DNA from: Notospermus geniculatus
Lineage: Eukaryota > Nemertea > Pilidiophora > Heteronemertea > Lineidae
Length of the DNA stretch: 64,000 bases
NCBI GenBank assembly: GCA_002633025.1
Contig: NMRB01001163.1
Location: 90,219 to 154,218, forward strand
Direction: 5' to 3'
In this document: positions 45,420-56,955 of the stretch, piece by piece
Layout: every line of letters starts with the position of its first letter
Position numbering within the stretch: position 1 is the first letter of the stretch
Notes under the pieces: generated by a model
What the model was told of the DNA's origin: nothing
What the model saw: the letters and a program-made list of their open reading frames with translations, nothing else
Databases searched by the model: none
Made by a program: the position numbers and the translations under genes

Positions 45420-45538
45420 GGGCCGTATTTTAGAACATTCCTTAACAATAAGGTCCACCTTAAATCTATTGTTCTTGATGGTTTTACAGTAGACTTAAGG
45501 TCGACCTTAATGTTAAGGAACGTTCTAAAATACGACCC
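45420..45538. mobile_element. Harbinger-like palindromic MITE, 3-bp TSD with empty site
   Basis: Arms GGGCCGTATTTTAGAAC / GTTCTAAAATACGACCC, flanked by AGT (45417-45419, 45539-45541). The partner block has the unbroken site. The 3-bp TSD and GGGCC ends fit PIF/Harbinger, although AGT is not the usual TWA target. Confidence 0.85.
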
Positions 45539-45687
45539 AGTGACCTGCTCAAGCAAAAGTATGTGCTTGTCGCAACCGAGGAAACGGTTAACTGTCTCAC
45601 AACACACTACATGTAGCTGAAAATGTATGGGCCGTATTCATAAATATAAAAAAAACAGCACAAAAACGACACACAGTATACAATAAN

Positions 45688-48106
45688 GCTAATGTCAGTT
45701 TGTTGGATCATCCACTTGCATATTATTGTTTGATTAAGTGTTTGCACATTTTGTTTGATCATGCTGTTGCACATTTCTTGTATAAGCAGCCATGGTGGCG
45801 TACATGTAGAGTATGTATCGCTCTATCATTGTCAGTAAATTATACATGTACATGTAACTGTAGAATGGTACACAGTGGAAAACATATCCATTTCCAAACT
45901 GCCTATGATGGTTCTACTGGAAGTGTGTTGGGAGGTATGGTAGCATAATCTCCAGATGCGAATCTTCAACTCAGGGTCGGAGAATTCTTGCAGAAAATTG
46001 GACAAACATTTTAACCCTTCCTCACACCGTAGGCCAACTTGTTCCGCATCTCCTGAATAGCCGAAATCAGCTTGTTAGCAGCTTTTGAATGATCCGTTTG
46101 GGTAGACGGGATTTTGGGGTGGCAGCACATTTTGCCGGTTCAGTGAGGAAAAGGTTAAGAAATAGGCCTGGAGATATATGTTGAATGAACTAGCTTTTTG
46201 CAAATAGTGGATTTACTATTGGAAATATCGGTATCATTTTATGGAAGATTTTAACTCATGCTGTGAAATGAGTTAATTTCTGCCAATCTGATATTGGTTT
46301 CAGTTCGCAAGTCAATATTTTAGCTTTGCTTCTGTTCTGTCACTAAAATGCTTCAAAGTGTTTTGTATGGCACTGCTCCTCATACAAACTAAAACTTATC
46401 CATTAACTTTTTCCTATATAGATTACCGGAGAATGAAAATTCATGAAGAAACTGTAACGAGGCCAAGAATGAAGACGTGACGATGTGAAAATAGGGCTTT
46501 TCATCAGTATACGTAGAAGAGGAAGTTAAAGTCACGGTATAATTTCTATGAAAATATTATAATAGTTGTGAATGTGTCCATGTGTACTCTATTTTAAACC
46601 TTCACTTGTTGTGATCAGTTATCAAGATCATTACTTTGCCTGTTCTTAATCTTCGCTGGGAAAATTGTTCTCTCATGTTTCTGGTGAAAAGTGTCTCATT
46701 AAACTTCCTCATAATAAAATTTTCTTTCACAAAATATTCTCTGTTGCGTGTACGTGTACTACTGCTACTGATCTCAAACCAAGCTTTTGAAACAAAGGCT
46801 GGTTCATGCATCAGCTGATTATCTCGGAATCATTGTTCTGTACCTTTTACTGGCAAGAGGGGCAGTCATCGAATCACCACCAATATTTATCCGTGTACAT
46901 AACACTTAGTAACAAGCACCCTGATTGGTGGAAATTGTTTTCAACCAATCAGAATTCTCTATACTGTATCACGATCATAATTTGTGGATCATATCTCCTA
47001 TGTATTAAATGGAATTTGCTTGGCCTGGAATTGATTGATGTTTGAGGTGAACTTAAAGCCAGTGTTTATAAGTTAAGTAGTAGTGTGGAAACACCCACAA
47101 ATGCCGCCCCTGGGTCAGCATAATTTGTTATGGCCAGTTGGTATTACATCATGGAAGTCTCATCTGTGGTACCTGCTGGAAAAAATCGAAGTCTAATTTT
47201 GCAGCCTAACAACAGAATTCAACAAACTGTATATGTATTTTCAACACTAGTACCTATTACCGTGTTCGGAAAGCTTCCCCGAGTAAGTTTCTGGCGCTTC
47301 TCTTGGGGTTTGTGAGCATGCCCAGTGAAGGCGAATTTCCCAATGATATTTGTGGTTCCTCGGGGAAAAGGTACTACTGTGGCATTGCAGTCGTGAAATA
47401 TTCCATTTAGCGTGTTCGGCCATGCATTTTGAAAGAAAGGAAACGAACTGCATGCCGGGAGTTTCCCCAAGTGAGCGACTCTGTGAGTTGCTCACTTCGG
47501 CCAGGCTCGAGGAACCCTTGCCAACTAGCCAAATACCTTTCCTAACGCTCTTGCGCGTCCCATGAGCTTCCTTGGGGAACTTTCCAAACGCATCCTATGA
47601 GTACTGTGGCCGATTTAGGATGTCTTAGGCCCTCGAGCCTAACCTCCGGATTCGATGGAAGAATGCCTGCGTTGCACGCGGAAGATCTGAGTCCGACTTC
47701 CGGTGGAGTCTGTGACAGTACCACCTGCTGCCTTCTTGACATGTTAATGCAAGAAATGTGCAACTCCCGTTATCATTTCATCTTTTTTGCATGTATGTAT
47801 ATTCATATTTCATAGTAATTTGCCAAAAATTCAGGAGTGGTTACTACTAACTAGTTGCGTGTATTTTTCAATAACTGCTCGGAAGTCCTTGTCCTCAGAA
47901 AGATTCTCAACAAACTTGGTAAATTTGCTTTCAGTGTTAACGTACATGTATGCCAGAGTTCAAGATAGTGACCTGCTCAAGCAAAAGTATGCTTGTCGCA
48001 ACCGAGGAAACGGTTAACTGTATCACAACACACTAGCTAAAAATGTATGGGCCATATTCATAAATATAAAAAAAACAGCACAAAAACGACACACAGTATA
48101 CAATAA
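45688..48106. repeat. Duplicated block C, copy 2
   Basis: Begins with the same GCTAATGTCAG motif as copy 1 and ends at the same CAGTATACAATAA motif. Lacks the 45420-45538 insertion and shows a single AGT at that site (near 47968). Confidence 0.92.
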
Positions 48107-48274
48107 ATCGGAAAGTCGTCTCCGAATATTTTGCAAATTTTCGACCCCAATTGGGGTCTTCCTCAGGCGCTATGTAGAAGAGATCCCAGAGGTTATCTCT
48201 TCTGGGATCTCTTCTACATAGCGCCTGAGGATGACCCCGATTGGGGTCGAAAATTTGCAAAATATTCGGAGACT
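48107..48274. mobile_element. CCCCAATTGGGG palindrome variant
   Basis: Core TTTTCGACCCCAATTGGGGTC and CCTCAGGC as in the other copies, but with different outer arms (AAAGTCGTCTCCGAATATTT) and a different centre (GCGCTATGTAGAAGAGATCC and complement). Confidence 0.8.
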
Positions 48275-48664
48275 GCCGTATTCATAAAGGGTGTTTAGCC
48301 TAATCAGCGTGCAAGTTCTGCATTGTACAGGTTAAAGGTCTAGAAAACCATAGTCTGATGTCTGTATGGTGCTTCACCAGAGGCGTTTACCCGCTAGGAT
48401 AATCACATGCGTCCAGTTGTCCTGCGTCTTAAGTCCAAGAGGACAAAGGTAATGTTGAACATCCAGAATTTGTCCAACACTTTCTTTTGTCCTCCCACAC
48501 TAAGACACAGGAAAGATAGATGCGTGTGATCATCTTGTGGGTAAATGCCAGAGATCAGGCAGCATACAGAAAGCAGAACAATAGTTTTCTTGGCCTTTAA
48601 CCTGTGTAATGCAGAATTTGTACCGGTACGCTGATTAGGCTAAACACCCTTTATGAATTAGGCC
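48275..48664. mobile_element. Second copy of the 41274-41665 foldback
   Basis: Same arms (GTATTCATAAAGGGTGTTTA and complement) and the same internal CAGGAAAGATAGA segment. It directly follows the CCCCAACCGGGG palindrome at 48107-48274. Confidence 0.75.
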
Positions 48665-48929
48665 CTATGTCTCTGCAACTTGACCATAATAGTGGACAGC
48701 AGTGATAATAGTTGAGTAAACTGATGACCAATGTCATGCTTTTGCTGGACTGGGTCACATATTGTTCACGGGTAACGGATGTGAATGGAGCAAGTCTTGG
48801 GATAAAATGTCCCAGACGACCATGTAACATAAAATGTTTATGTTCATTTATGCTTCGTAAACAAACATCTTGTCTGGACCTGGCCCAAGGGTGTAATCTA
48901 TTCATACTGCACGGCGGAGAGATTTTGTT

Positions 48930-49384
48930 GGGGAGCGTGGTGGAACAGTAGTTGAGCATCAGACTCGAGGCAGAGAGGTCGGGGTTCAATTCCTGACTTG
49001 TCTCCTCTTGAACTGAATGAGCTGTTCCTTAACCCAATAGAGCCCATGCCGCCCTAAACCGCCCTGCCATGAGCCGCCTACTTTTTGACAAAAATACCCA
49101 TCGCCTCTAATGTAGAAATCAAAACCACCAATTACTGCCGGCACCGCCACAATCCGCCATGTCTCCAGACGCCGAGACCGCCTTGAATCATTACACTGTT
49201 CTCTATTCAGGGTGGTGAAAGGTACAGATGGAAAGTGCAAAAAAATAGGCGGCTCTATTGGGTTAACTTCCCCAGAAAGGTTTCTGGAGAAACGGGTAGT
49301 AATGTGAAGCACTTTGAGACTGCATTTTGGAAAGCACTGTACAAAAAGTTTATATTATATTACTACATTTATTATTATTATTAC
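48930..49384 (+). mobile_element. Second tRNA-like SINE family with nested MITE
   Basis: Head GGGAGCGTGGTGGAACAG with B-box-like GGTTCAATTCC, a 3' part with AGCACTTTGAGACTGC and AAGCACTGTACAAAAAG, and an (ATT)n tail. The AGCACTTTGAG / AAGCACTGTA pair recalls conserved SINE 3' domains. Split by the TTAA element 49033-49262. Confidence 0.75.
49033..49262. mobile_element. piggyBac-like MITE nested in the SINE
   Basis: Ends CCCAATAGAGCC / GGCTCTATTGGG exactly between TTAA (49029-49032) and TTAA (49263-49266). The interior has repeated CCGCC units. The order of events is clear: SINE first, then this insertion. Confidence 0.85.
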
Positions 49385-50084
49385 CGGTAGCTTGCGATAT
49401 GTCAGGGGCGCTTTTCAACTCACTTCATTAGTTGACTGTACCGAAAATGGTTTTGAAGGTGAGAAAATGGCAATAAATGAACATAAGGAAGGTTTGGCAG
49501 TTTTGCAAGCACATATCTGAATGAAATAGGAATTAACTCAAGGAGAAGCCGCAGAAATGGTGCCAAGACGGACATGTGCAGGTGTAATGTACTGTGCATG
49601 TGTAATGTACTGTGTATTCCTTATGTTGGGAAAAATGCAGGTATAAGCTATGACCTCCAAATATGTCTAAGAATCTGATTATTTTATCAACTTGATGGTC
49701 TGTAGAAACATTGTATCATATCTGTAGCGTACTTTTAGGGCCAAAATCTGTCAAGAAGCTTGCAGTAGATTTATAACTCAATGATTTGCACAAAAAATAT
49801 TTATTTCGAATATTTTTTTATAATAGGCTTTATCTGTTTGGATATTGATAAAATTTATCTGGAGCAAAACATTATACTGTGACATCATTTATCATCATCC
49901 AGTTCATTTATGATATTATGATGATAGATGTGTTATATTTTCATTTATCGAAAATCAGCCTTGCCTTTAGTCTGATGAAGTACCTGTAATACCCTAATTT
50001 GATATTCTAAGCATATTAGCTGTCATCTCAGTGACCACAGTCTGCAAACAAGACCTTTTCGAGTTCCTGACTCAGGAATCCATT

Positions 50085-50182
50085 GAAGATAAAAACACTA
50101 AAGATGCGTTCACATTGAAGATAAAGACACTAAAGATGCGTTCACATTGAAGATAAAAACACTAAAGCTGCGTTCACATCAC
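50085..50182. repeat. Three 32-bp tandem repeats
   Basis: Unit begins ATTGAAGATAAAAACACTAA and ends AGATGCGTTCAC. The last unit runs into the arm of a foldback (ACTAAAGCTGCGTTCAC ... GTGAACACACCTTTAGT). Confidence 0.85.
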
Positions 50183-50344
50183 ACTGAATCTGAATTGAAA
50201 ACGTTTTCTGGAAAACGTTTCACAGAAAACGCTTTTGACCAAAAAGGACAGTGCCAGACTGCAGTCACAAAGCGTCTTCAAATCACTTTACTGCGCCGGA
50301 ATGAAGTCGAGTCAGACTGTGCTGCCATCTGTGAATGGTGTTTA

Positions 50345-50779
50345 GGCCATGAGAATGAAAGTTCCTGTTTTGCTTCCACCGCCCGCATGTCCTGACAATG
50401 CCCCCCCAAAAAGTTCATTATTTCAAATTTCATTATTCCCAAAAAAAATCCCCAAAAAATCGCACAAAACACAACAAATGCTCTATTCCCAAGCATCCAT
50501 ATCGTCAAATCTGCACAGTAAACACATCTTGCGCCTCACCTTCAGTAGTGTCGGCCGTCAGCAGCGAGCTGGCTACGAAGACCTTGTCATGCTTTCATTC
50601 ATTTACTACTCAAGATACTAGTAAATGAATGAAAAGTGTCATGATCTAAGATGTTTTGATGACTTGGAAAGCTCTTGTTGCTTGTAGAAATAAAATAATG
50701 AATAATGAATAATGAAAAAAAGTCTCATCACTTTTCATTTTTGCCCGGACGCAAAACAGGAACTTTCATTCTCGTGGCC
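50345..50779. mobile_element. Harbinger-like element, TTA TSD with empty site
   Basis: Arms GGCCATGAGAATGAAAGTTC / GAACTTTCATTCTCGTGGCC (29 bp each, one mismatch), flanked by TTA. Copy 2 of the block (near 53398) has the intact target GGTATTTACTAGC. The 435-bp interior has no coding potential I recognise. Confidence 0.85.
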
Positions 50780-51708
50780 TTACTATCATTCCAAGATGGA
50801 TGCGCCAATTGAAGAGCTTTTCCTCATTTTGCATTTGTCGGCCCAAAGTATGTGCGATTTCATTGTGTATGCGTACAACACTTAGAGGGCCACATTCAAA
50901 AGTGTTTTAGCCGAACCGGTTTCAAGCATTTTCGTGAAGATGACTTTAAACCGTTTTAAGAGGCCTCTAGTGTGACACCCTAAACAGTTTTAACATCTTA
51001 AAACGTTTTCAAACCGTTTTAAAAGCCCAGTGTGAACACACCTTTAGTAACAGTAGCTCTGCAGTTCTGAATCATGTGCAGGAATTTTCTTGTGTTTCAT
51101 CGAGAATTTCAAGTGTTAGTGATTGTCCCCCACTTGTTGCATAAAATGTATTTATTCATGTATATCTAAGCTTTTTTGCTGGTTGCACAGGAGCTTGACT
51201 ACATGTATTACTCCAGTTACAAAATGCATGAATGTGATGTTTAACCTTGCCATTTTCAAAGCAAAATCCCACGAAATGTTGGTGCACATTTTCCTAGCAG
51301 AAAACTTTAAAAATTGTTTGGGGGGAGGGGGATATATCCCCACCAGATCGGGCCCTGCAAAATTTACTTGGAACTCTGTCAGCATTGATGAAGTTTACAG
51401 AAATTTCATTCACATTTTAGCATTATAGGTCCTTCCCTCATCAGGCCTAGAAAAAAAATTGTGTGTTTCCGGTCATTTGTAATTTTCCGACCGACCCTCA
51501 AAAATTCTGACTGGCCAGGAAACAAAATTTTTATTTCTGACAAAAATGCATCACATCTATCAAAATTAATCTCTTTTGCTCTCTAGGCCTTTAGTCATGG
51601 ATGCCAGAGCAGCTTTTGAGGCTGTTCCTGGCTTCTAGATAACCTTTAGTATAAATCCCTGTAGCTGCAATAAAATTATCTGTACCAAAAATGGAAAATA
51701 AAAAAAAA

Positions 51709-52661
51709 NNNNNNNNNNNNNNNNNNNNNNNNNNNNNNNNNNNNNNNNNNNNNNNNNNNNNNNNNNNNNNNNNNNNNNNNNNNNNNNNNNNNNNNNNNNN
51801 NNNNNNNNNNNNNNNNNNNNNNNNNNNNNNNNNNNNNNNNNNNNNNNNNNNNNNNNNNNNNNNNNNNNNNNNNNNNNNNNNNNNNNNNNNNNNNNNNNNN
51901 NNNNNNNNNNNNNNNNNNNNNNNNNNNNNNNNNNNNNNNNNNNNNNNNNNNNNNNNNNNNNNNNNNNNNNNNNNNNNNNNNNNNNNNNNNNNNNNNNNNN
52001 NNNNNNNNNNNNNNNNNNNNNNNNNNNNNNNNNNNNNNNNNNNNNNNNNNNNNNNNNNNNNNNNNNNNNNNNNNNNNNNNNNNNNNNNNNNNNNNNNNNN
52101 NNNNNNNNNNNNNNNNNNNNNNNNNNNNNNNNNNNNNNNNNNNNNNNNNNNNNNNNNNNNNNNNNNNNNNNNNNNNNNNNNNNNNNNNNNNNNNNNNNNN
52201 NNNNNNNNNNNNNNNNNNNNNNNNNNNNNNNNNNNNNNNNNNNNNNNNNNNNNNNNNNNNNNNNNNNNNNNNNNNNNNNNNNNNNNNNNNNNNNNNNNNN
52301 NNNNNNNNNNNNNNNNNNNNNNNNNNNNNNNNNNNNNNNNNNNNNNNNNNNNNNNNNNNNNNNNNNNNNNNNNNNNNNNNNNNNNNNNNNNNNNNNNNNN
52401 NNNNNNNNNNNNNNNNNNNNNNNNNNNNNNNNNNNNNNNNNNNNNNNNNNNNNNNNNNNNNNNNNNNNNNNNNNNNNNNNNNNNNNNNNNNNNNNNNNNN
52501 NNNNNNNNNNNNNNNNNNNNNNNNNNNNNNNNNNNNNNNNNNNNNNNNNNNNNNNNNNNNNNNNNNNNNNNNNNNNNNNNNNNNNNNNNNNNNNNNNNNN
52601 NNNNNNNNNNNNNNNNNNNNNNNNNNNNNNNNNNNNNNNNNNNNNNNNNNNNNNNNNNNNN
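51709..52661. other. Assembly gap (953 N)
   Basis: Run of Ns. The right flank restarts sequence already seen at 49657, so the gap joins two versions of the same locus. Nothing can be inferred about the gap interior. Confidence 0.99.
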
Positions 52662-54359
52662 CCAAATATGTCTAAGAATCTGATTATTTTATCAACTTGA
52701 TGGTCTGTAGAAACATTGTATCATATCTGTAGCGTACTTTTAGGGCCAAAATCTGTCAAGAAGCTTGCAGTAGATTTATAACTCAATGATTTGCACAAAA
52801 AATATTTATTTCGAATATTTTTTTATAATAGGCTTTATCTGTTTGGATATTGATAAAATTTATCTGGAGCAAAAAATTATACTGTGACATCATTTATCAT
52901 CATCCAGTTCATTTCTGATATAGAATTATATGATGATAGAAATGTTACATTTTCATTTATTGAAAAACCAGCCTTGCCTTTAGTCTGATGAAGTACCTGT
53001 AGTACCCAACCCTAATTTGATATTCTAAGCATATTAGGCCTAGCTGTCATCTCACTGACCACAGTCTGCAAACAAGACCTTTTCGAGTTCCTGGCTCAGG
53101 AATCCATTGAAGATAAAAACACTAAAGATGTGTTCACATTGAAGATAAAAACACTAAAGATGCATTCACATTGAAGATAAAAACACTAAAGATGCGTTAA
53201 CATTGAAGATAAAAACACTAAAGCTGCATTCAAATCACACTGAAACTGAATTGAAAACGTTTTCCGGAAAACGTTTCACAGAAAACGCTTTTGACCAAAA
53301 AGGACCGTGCCACACTACAGTCACAAAGCGTTTTCAAATCGCTTTATTGCGCCGGAATGAAGTCAAGTCAGACTGTGCTGCCATCTATGAATGGTATTTA
53401 CTAGCATTCCAAGATGGATGCACCAATTGAAGAGCTTTTTCCTCATTTTGCATTTGTCGGCCCAAAGTATGTGCGAATTTATTGCGTATGCGTACAACAC
53501 TTAGAGGACCACATGCAAAAGTGTTTTAGCCAAACCGGTTTCAAGTCATTTTGAAACCACTTCTGTAACCATTTTCGTGAAAATGACTTCAAACCGTTTT
53601 AAGAGGCCTCTAGTGTGGCACCCTAAACAGTTTTAACATCTTAAAACGTTTTGGAACCGTTTTAAAAGCCCAGTGTGAACACACCTTTAGTAACAGTAGC
53701 TCTGCAGTTCTGAATCCTGTACAGGGATTTTTTGTGTTTCATCGAGAATTTTAAGTGTTTGTCCCACACTTGTTGCATAAAATGTATTTATTCATGTATA
53801 TCTAAGCTTTTTTGCTGGTTGCACAGGAGCTTGACTACATGTATTACTCCAGTTACAAAATGCATGAATGTGATGTTTAACCTTGCCATTTTCAAAGCAA
53901 AATCCCACGAAATGTTGGTGCACATTTTCCTAGCAGAGAACTAAAAAAATTATTGCTCTGCCAAAATTCGTGGGGGGATGGGATATATCCCCACCAGATC
54001 GGGCCCTGCAAAATCAACTTGGAACTCTGTCAGCATTGATGAAGTTTACAGCAATTTCATTCACATTTTAGCATTGTAGGTCCTTCCCTCATCAGGCCCA
54101 GAAAAAAAATTGTGTGTTTCCGGTCATTTGTAATTTTCCGACCGACCCTCAAAAATTCTGATTGGCCAGGAAACAAAATTTTTATTTCTCACAAAAATGC
54201 GTCACATCTATCAAAATTAATCTCTTATGCTCTCTAGGCCTTTAGGCATGGATGCCAGAGCAGCTTTTGAGGCTGCTCCTGGCTTTTAGATAACCTTTAG
54301 TATAATCCCTGTAGCTGCAATAAAATTATCTGTACCAAAAATGGAAAATTTAAAAAAAA
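52662..54359. repeat. Duplicated block D, copy 2 (right of the gap)
   Basis: Partner of 49657-51708, differing by substitutions, small indels, tandem-repeat number and the absence of the 50345-50779 element. Confidence 0.9.
53105..53232. repeat. Four 32-bp tandem repeats
   Basis: Same unit as 50085-50182 but four copies instead of three, so copy number differs between the two presumed haplotypes. Confidence 0.85.
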
Positions 54360-54432
54360 CGACCGTCCGACCCTCGATTTTTGGAAATCGCCGACGACCA
54401 GAAACACACAATTTATTTTTCTAGCGGCCTCA
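54094..54432. mobile_element. Foldback element at the gap breakpoint
   Basis: Left arm GGCC.AGAAAAAAAATTGTG then TGTTTCCGGTC; right arm GACCAGAAACACACAATTTA then TTTTTCTAGCGGCC. In block D copy 1 only the left part exists (51448-51708) before the Ns, so the missing right arm lies in the gap. Confidence 0.78.
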
Positions 54433-54921
54433 TCTGGTCACAATTCATCTTCATCGTTTATTCTAGTTTTGTTGGTGTATTCTGTCAGTCCAGGAACTTG
54501 AATACTTGATATTGTTACTGTAATTCTATTTTCATGATTCCTTTCCTCCATGCATGAAACAATATTAAAAGAGAAATTTGGGAATCCACAATTTTGAAGG
54601 CACTATGGCTTACATTCAACAGTGTATTCATTCAAATGGTTAGAAATAAACCGTGCATTATTAGATCTCTCTCTTTTTGTCCTTCCTTTCACTGCTTGCT
54701 GCCAACTTGGGCTACAGTATTAGCCTTGCCCCTGGGGTGGACCAAGGAACCATTCCAAAGGGGTTAGGGGATGGTGGAATAACGTAGACTCTGTTTTCTC
54801 GAGGTCTGAGATAGTTTAATTCCTAGACACCCGTCAGTTTATGCAAGAGCTGGGAATTTAGTCCCAACAGCGAGACTGACATGACTGAGAGCTGGGAAAA
54901 ATGGAATTCAAGATATTGCTT

Positions 54922-55045
54922 ACCGTAAAGTGAAATATGTTCGCGGGGAAAAATTCTCACGAAAATTGCGAATTGCTGCAGATTGCTGTTGGATTTTTTT
55001 GCCATTCGCGAACATTTAGGACGCGAAAATATTTCGCTTTACGGT
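54922..55045. mobile_element. Foldback MITE, ACCGTAAAGTGAAATAT arms
   Basis: Arms ACCGTAAAGTGAAATATGTT and AAATATTTCGCTTTACGGT, with a second inner pair of GTTCGCG / CGCGAA and AATTGCGAA motifs. Confidence 0.72.
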
Positions 55046-56649
55046 TTTGGTACCACTTCCATACAAAAGCTGCCCGCTGATCAGACATTGGAAGGACATC
55101 GTCCTGGTGTAATGTTTTTGGGTGTTCCCCATCTGTGAGTGTTCCCCTCCTTTTGTCTGACGGAATAAGCGACGACACAGAGAAACATGTCGATCTATCT
55201 GCTGGTGTTTCCCAAACAATAAGAAGAAACACTAAGTATAATAACCATACACGACCTGTCTACGCAAAAAGTTCACTAAAACAAGAAAATTTGTAATCTT
55301 GAAATGGTGAATTTTGCGGGTCACAAAATTTTTTTCTCACTGTTGTGAAGAGTTCCCTTTAAGAACACCAACGCCATCTATTGTTCATTTGAGAAATCAA
55401 GTCGAAGTTGTATGACAGAAGTACCAAAAAGTTTTGTTGTGATTTCTTTCATTTTCATCCTTGCCTTGCATGCCTTGATCATGTTTTAAAATGTTTTCGA
55501 ATTCACTTATGAAACCCTGTAGATTTCTACTGTGCCCTTTTCCATGTTTTCTTCAGCATCACATTTCTGCATTCAGGTAAGCTAGGCCTAGGCCTGCAGC
55601 CTACTAAAAAAAGGCCACACACACACCACACCACCACCACCACCACCACCACATGCACACATGACCAATCATGATGACTCCCCCCGCNTTTGCGCATGGT
55701 CGTAACCAGTGGAAAACGTGAAACAAAGATCAAGGTTTGTGTGAAAAAAATTTCTGATTGAAGTAAATTTTCTGGCCGAGTTGACGTTGATTTTCCCCAA
55801 TATTTGATGAAAGTTGGGAAGGGAAGAGAACATTGAAATCCCAATTGGGAGGTGTACGAAAACTCGATTCGGTTATTACCTCCCGACCGGGAGTTTTTTC
55901 GATTGGGAGGTCACCTCCCGATGCGGCAAAAGTTCCTGACTGCTACCCTGCTGCTCTCTGGGTGTTCAGCATGCTCAGTCGGAACCGTCTCCCCTTAAAG
56001 ATGCTGTCCTCGTAGAAATTCTACTGGCATAGGCCTAGGCCTAGGCCTACTGCCCAAGGCTTGAAAGAAAGTGATACCGGCATGACCGGCGCAGTAGCTA
56101 GGCCTATTACCGGTAGACTAATGGGGAACCGGCAAACAAAAGGAGGTGCTGATCATCAATGTGGGTAAAATGCATGTGCGCATGCTTTTGCGATTGTTGA
56201 ACGTCATCGGGTGACATGCGTCATTCTGACGTTACAAAAACTGCATCATCCACAACCCATGACGTCGGTCATTCGCCTGTCATTTACGCTAAAATGGTCA
56301 ACTTTATCGATTAAATTCATCATGTTCCCGCAGAGATTTTTGCTCAAAAGCAATAAGATATATTTTAGCAGTTATGTATTTAATGACAGAAAAGTAAAAT
56401 TAGAAATTCAGTGCAGCGTTATAATTATATTTGGCCTGGAAACAAGGTGTGCTATTCAGAATTAATTGGAAAATAACGTTAGCCTCATTTTCAATGACGC
56501 AGTTCTACCCACGTTGATAGTCAGCTCCACGTCGCGGATTGAGTTTGCCGGTAGGCTACCCCATAGGCTATACCGGTAGGCCTGTCATTCTCATGATTTT
56601 GAGTGTCAATAAAATGGTGTTCTCTTCTTGTCTGTAGTTCAGCGTGCTA

Positions 56650-56806
56650 TATAGAGGCTATGCACGTGACGTCATCAGCCAGTGTGACGCCATGTTGGAT
56701 GAAACTGCGCAGCGCATGTGACGGTCTTTGGCTGCGCAGTACCATCCAGCGTGGCGTCATACCCATTGATGACGTCATTTGATGACGTGAGTGCATAGCC
56801 TCTATA
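56650..56806. mobile_element. CRE-containing palindrome upstream of MMAB
   Basis: Arms TATAGAGGCTATGCAC.TGACGTCA and their complement, with a second inner pair of ACTGCGCAG / CTGCGCAGT. It ends 149 bases before the MMAB ATG and holds several TGACGTCA or near-CRE octamers. Confidence 0.75.
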
Positions 56807-56955
56807 GACATGATAGACCTACCGGTACCTCAATGTAAGACAGGCATTATAATGCATGAACGAAGTTGGTGAAAGTTTAGGCTACAACATCATTATTGTG
56901 CTTTTATGTCTTTTTTGTGACATAAAGCATTATGTTGTTTACAGTTCATTTCATC

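Larger units (their letters stand above)
43128..45686. repeat. Duplicated block C, copy 1
   Basis: Followed by one N (45687) and then copy 2 (45688-48106). The first roughly 1.2 kb of the two copies look identical by eye. From about 44330/46890 they differ by substitutions and small indels. Copy 1 has a private MITE at 45420-45538. No coding exon is recognised in either copy. Confidence 0.92.
49657..51708. repeat. Duplicated block D, copy 1 (left of the gap)
   Basis: Same sequence as 52662-54359, starting at CCAAATATGTCTAAG. It holds a Harbinger-like insertion (50345-50779) that copy 2 lacks and runs into the gap at a poly-A stretch. Confidence 0.9.
54433..56955. other. MMAB upstream region, no exon identified
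   Basis: Contains a foldback at 54922-55045 (arms ACCGTAAAGTGAAATAT and complement), a (CAC)n/(CCA)n microsatellite at about 55614-55653, TAGGCCTAGGCCTAGGCC at 56028-56045, and the CRE-containing palindrome 56650-56806. A splice acceptor (TTGTTTACAG) just before 56945 suggests that a 5' MMAB exon lies in this stretch, but I could not identify it. Confidence 0.55.

Noticed and set aside
51676-52683. Two frames of about 330 residues
   Set aside because: Composed almost wholly of the N gap.
50085-53232. CRISPR-like array
   Set aside because: The 32-bp units are directly adjacent without unique spacers, in a eukaryotic context; simple tandem repeats.
55833-56015. MMAB first exon with MLSRNRLPLKMLSS as presequence
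   Set aside because: Tempting as a targeting peptide, but the nearest donor (GTAGAA) gives the wrong phase for the exon at 56945-57032.
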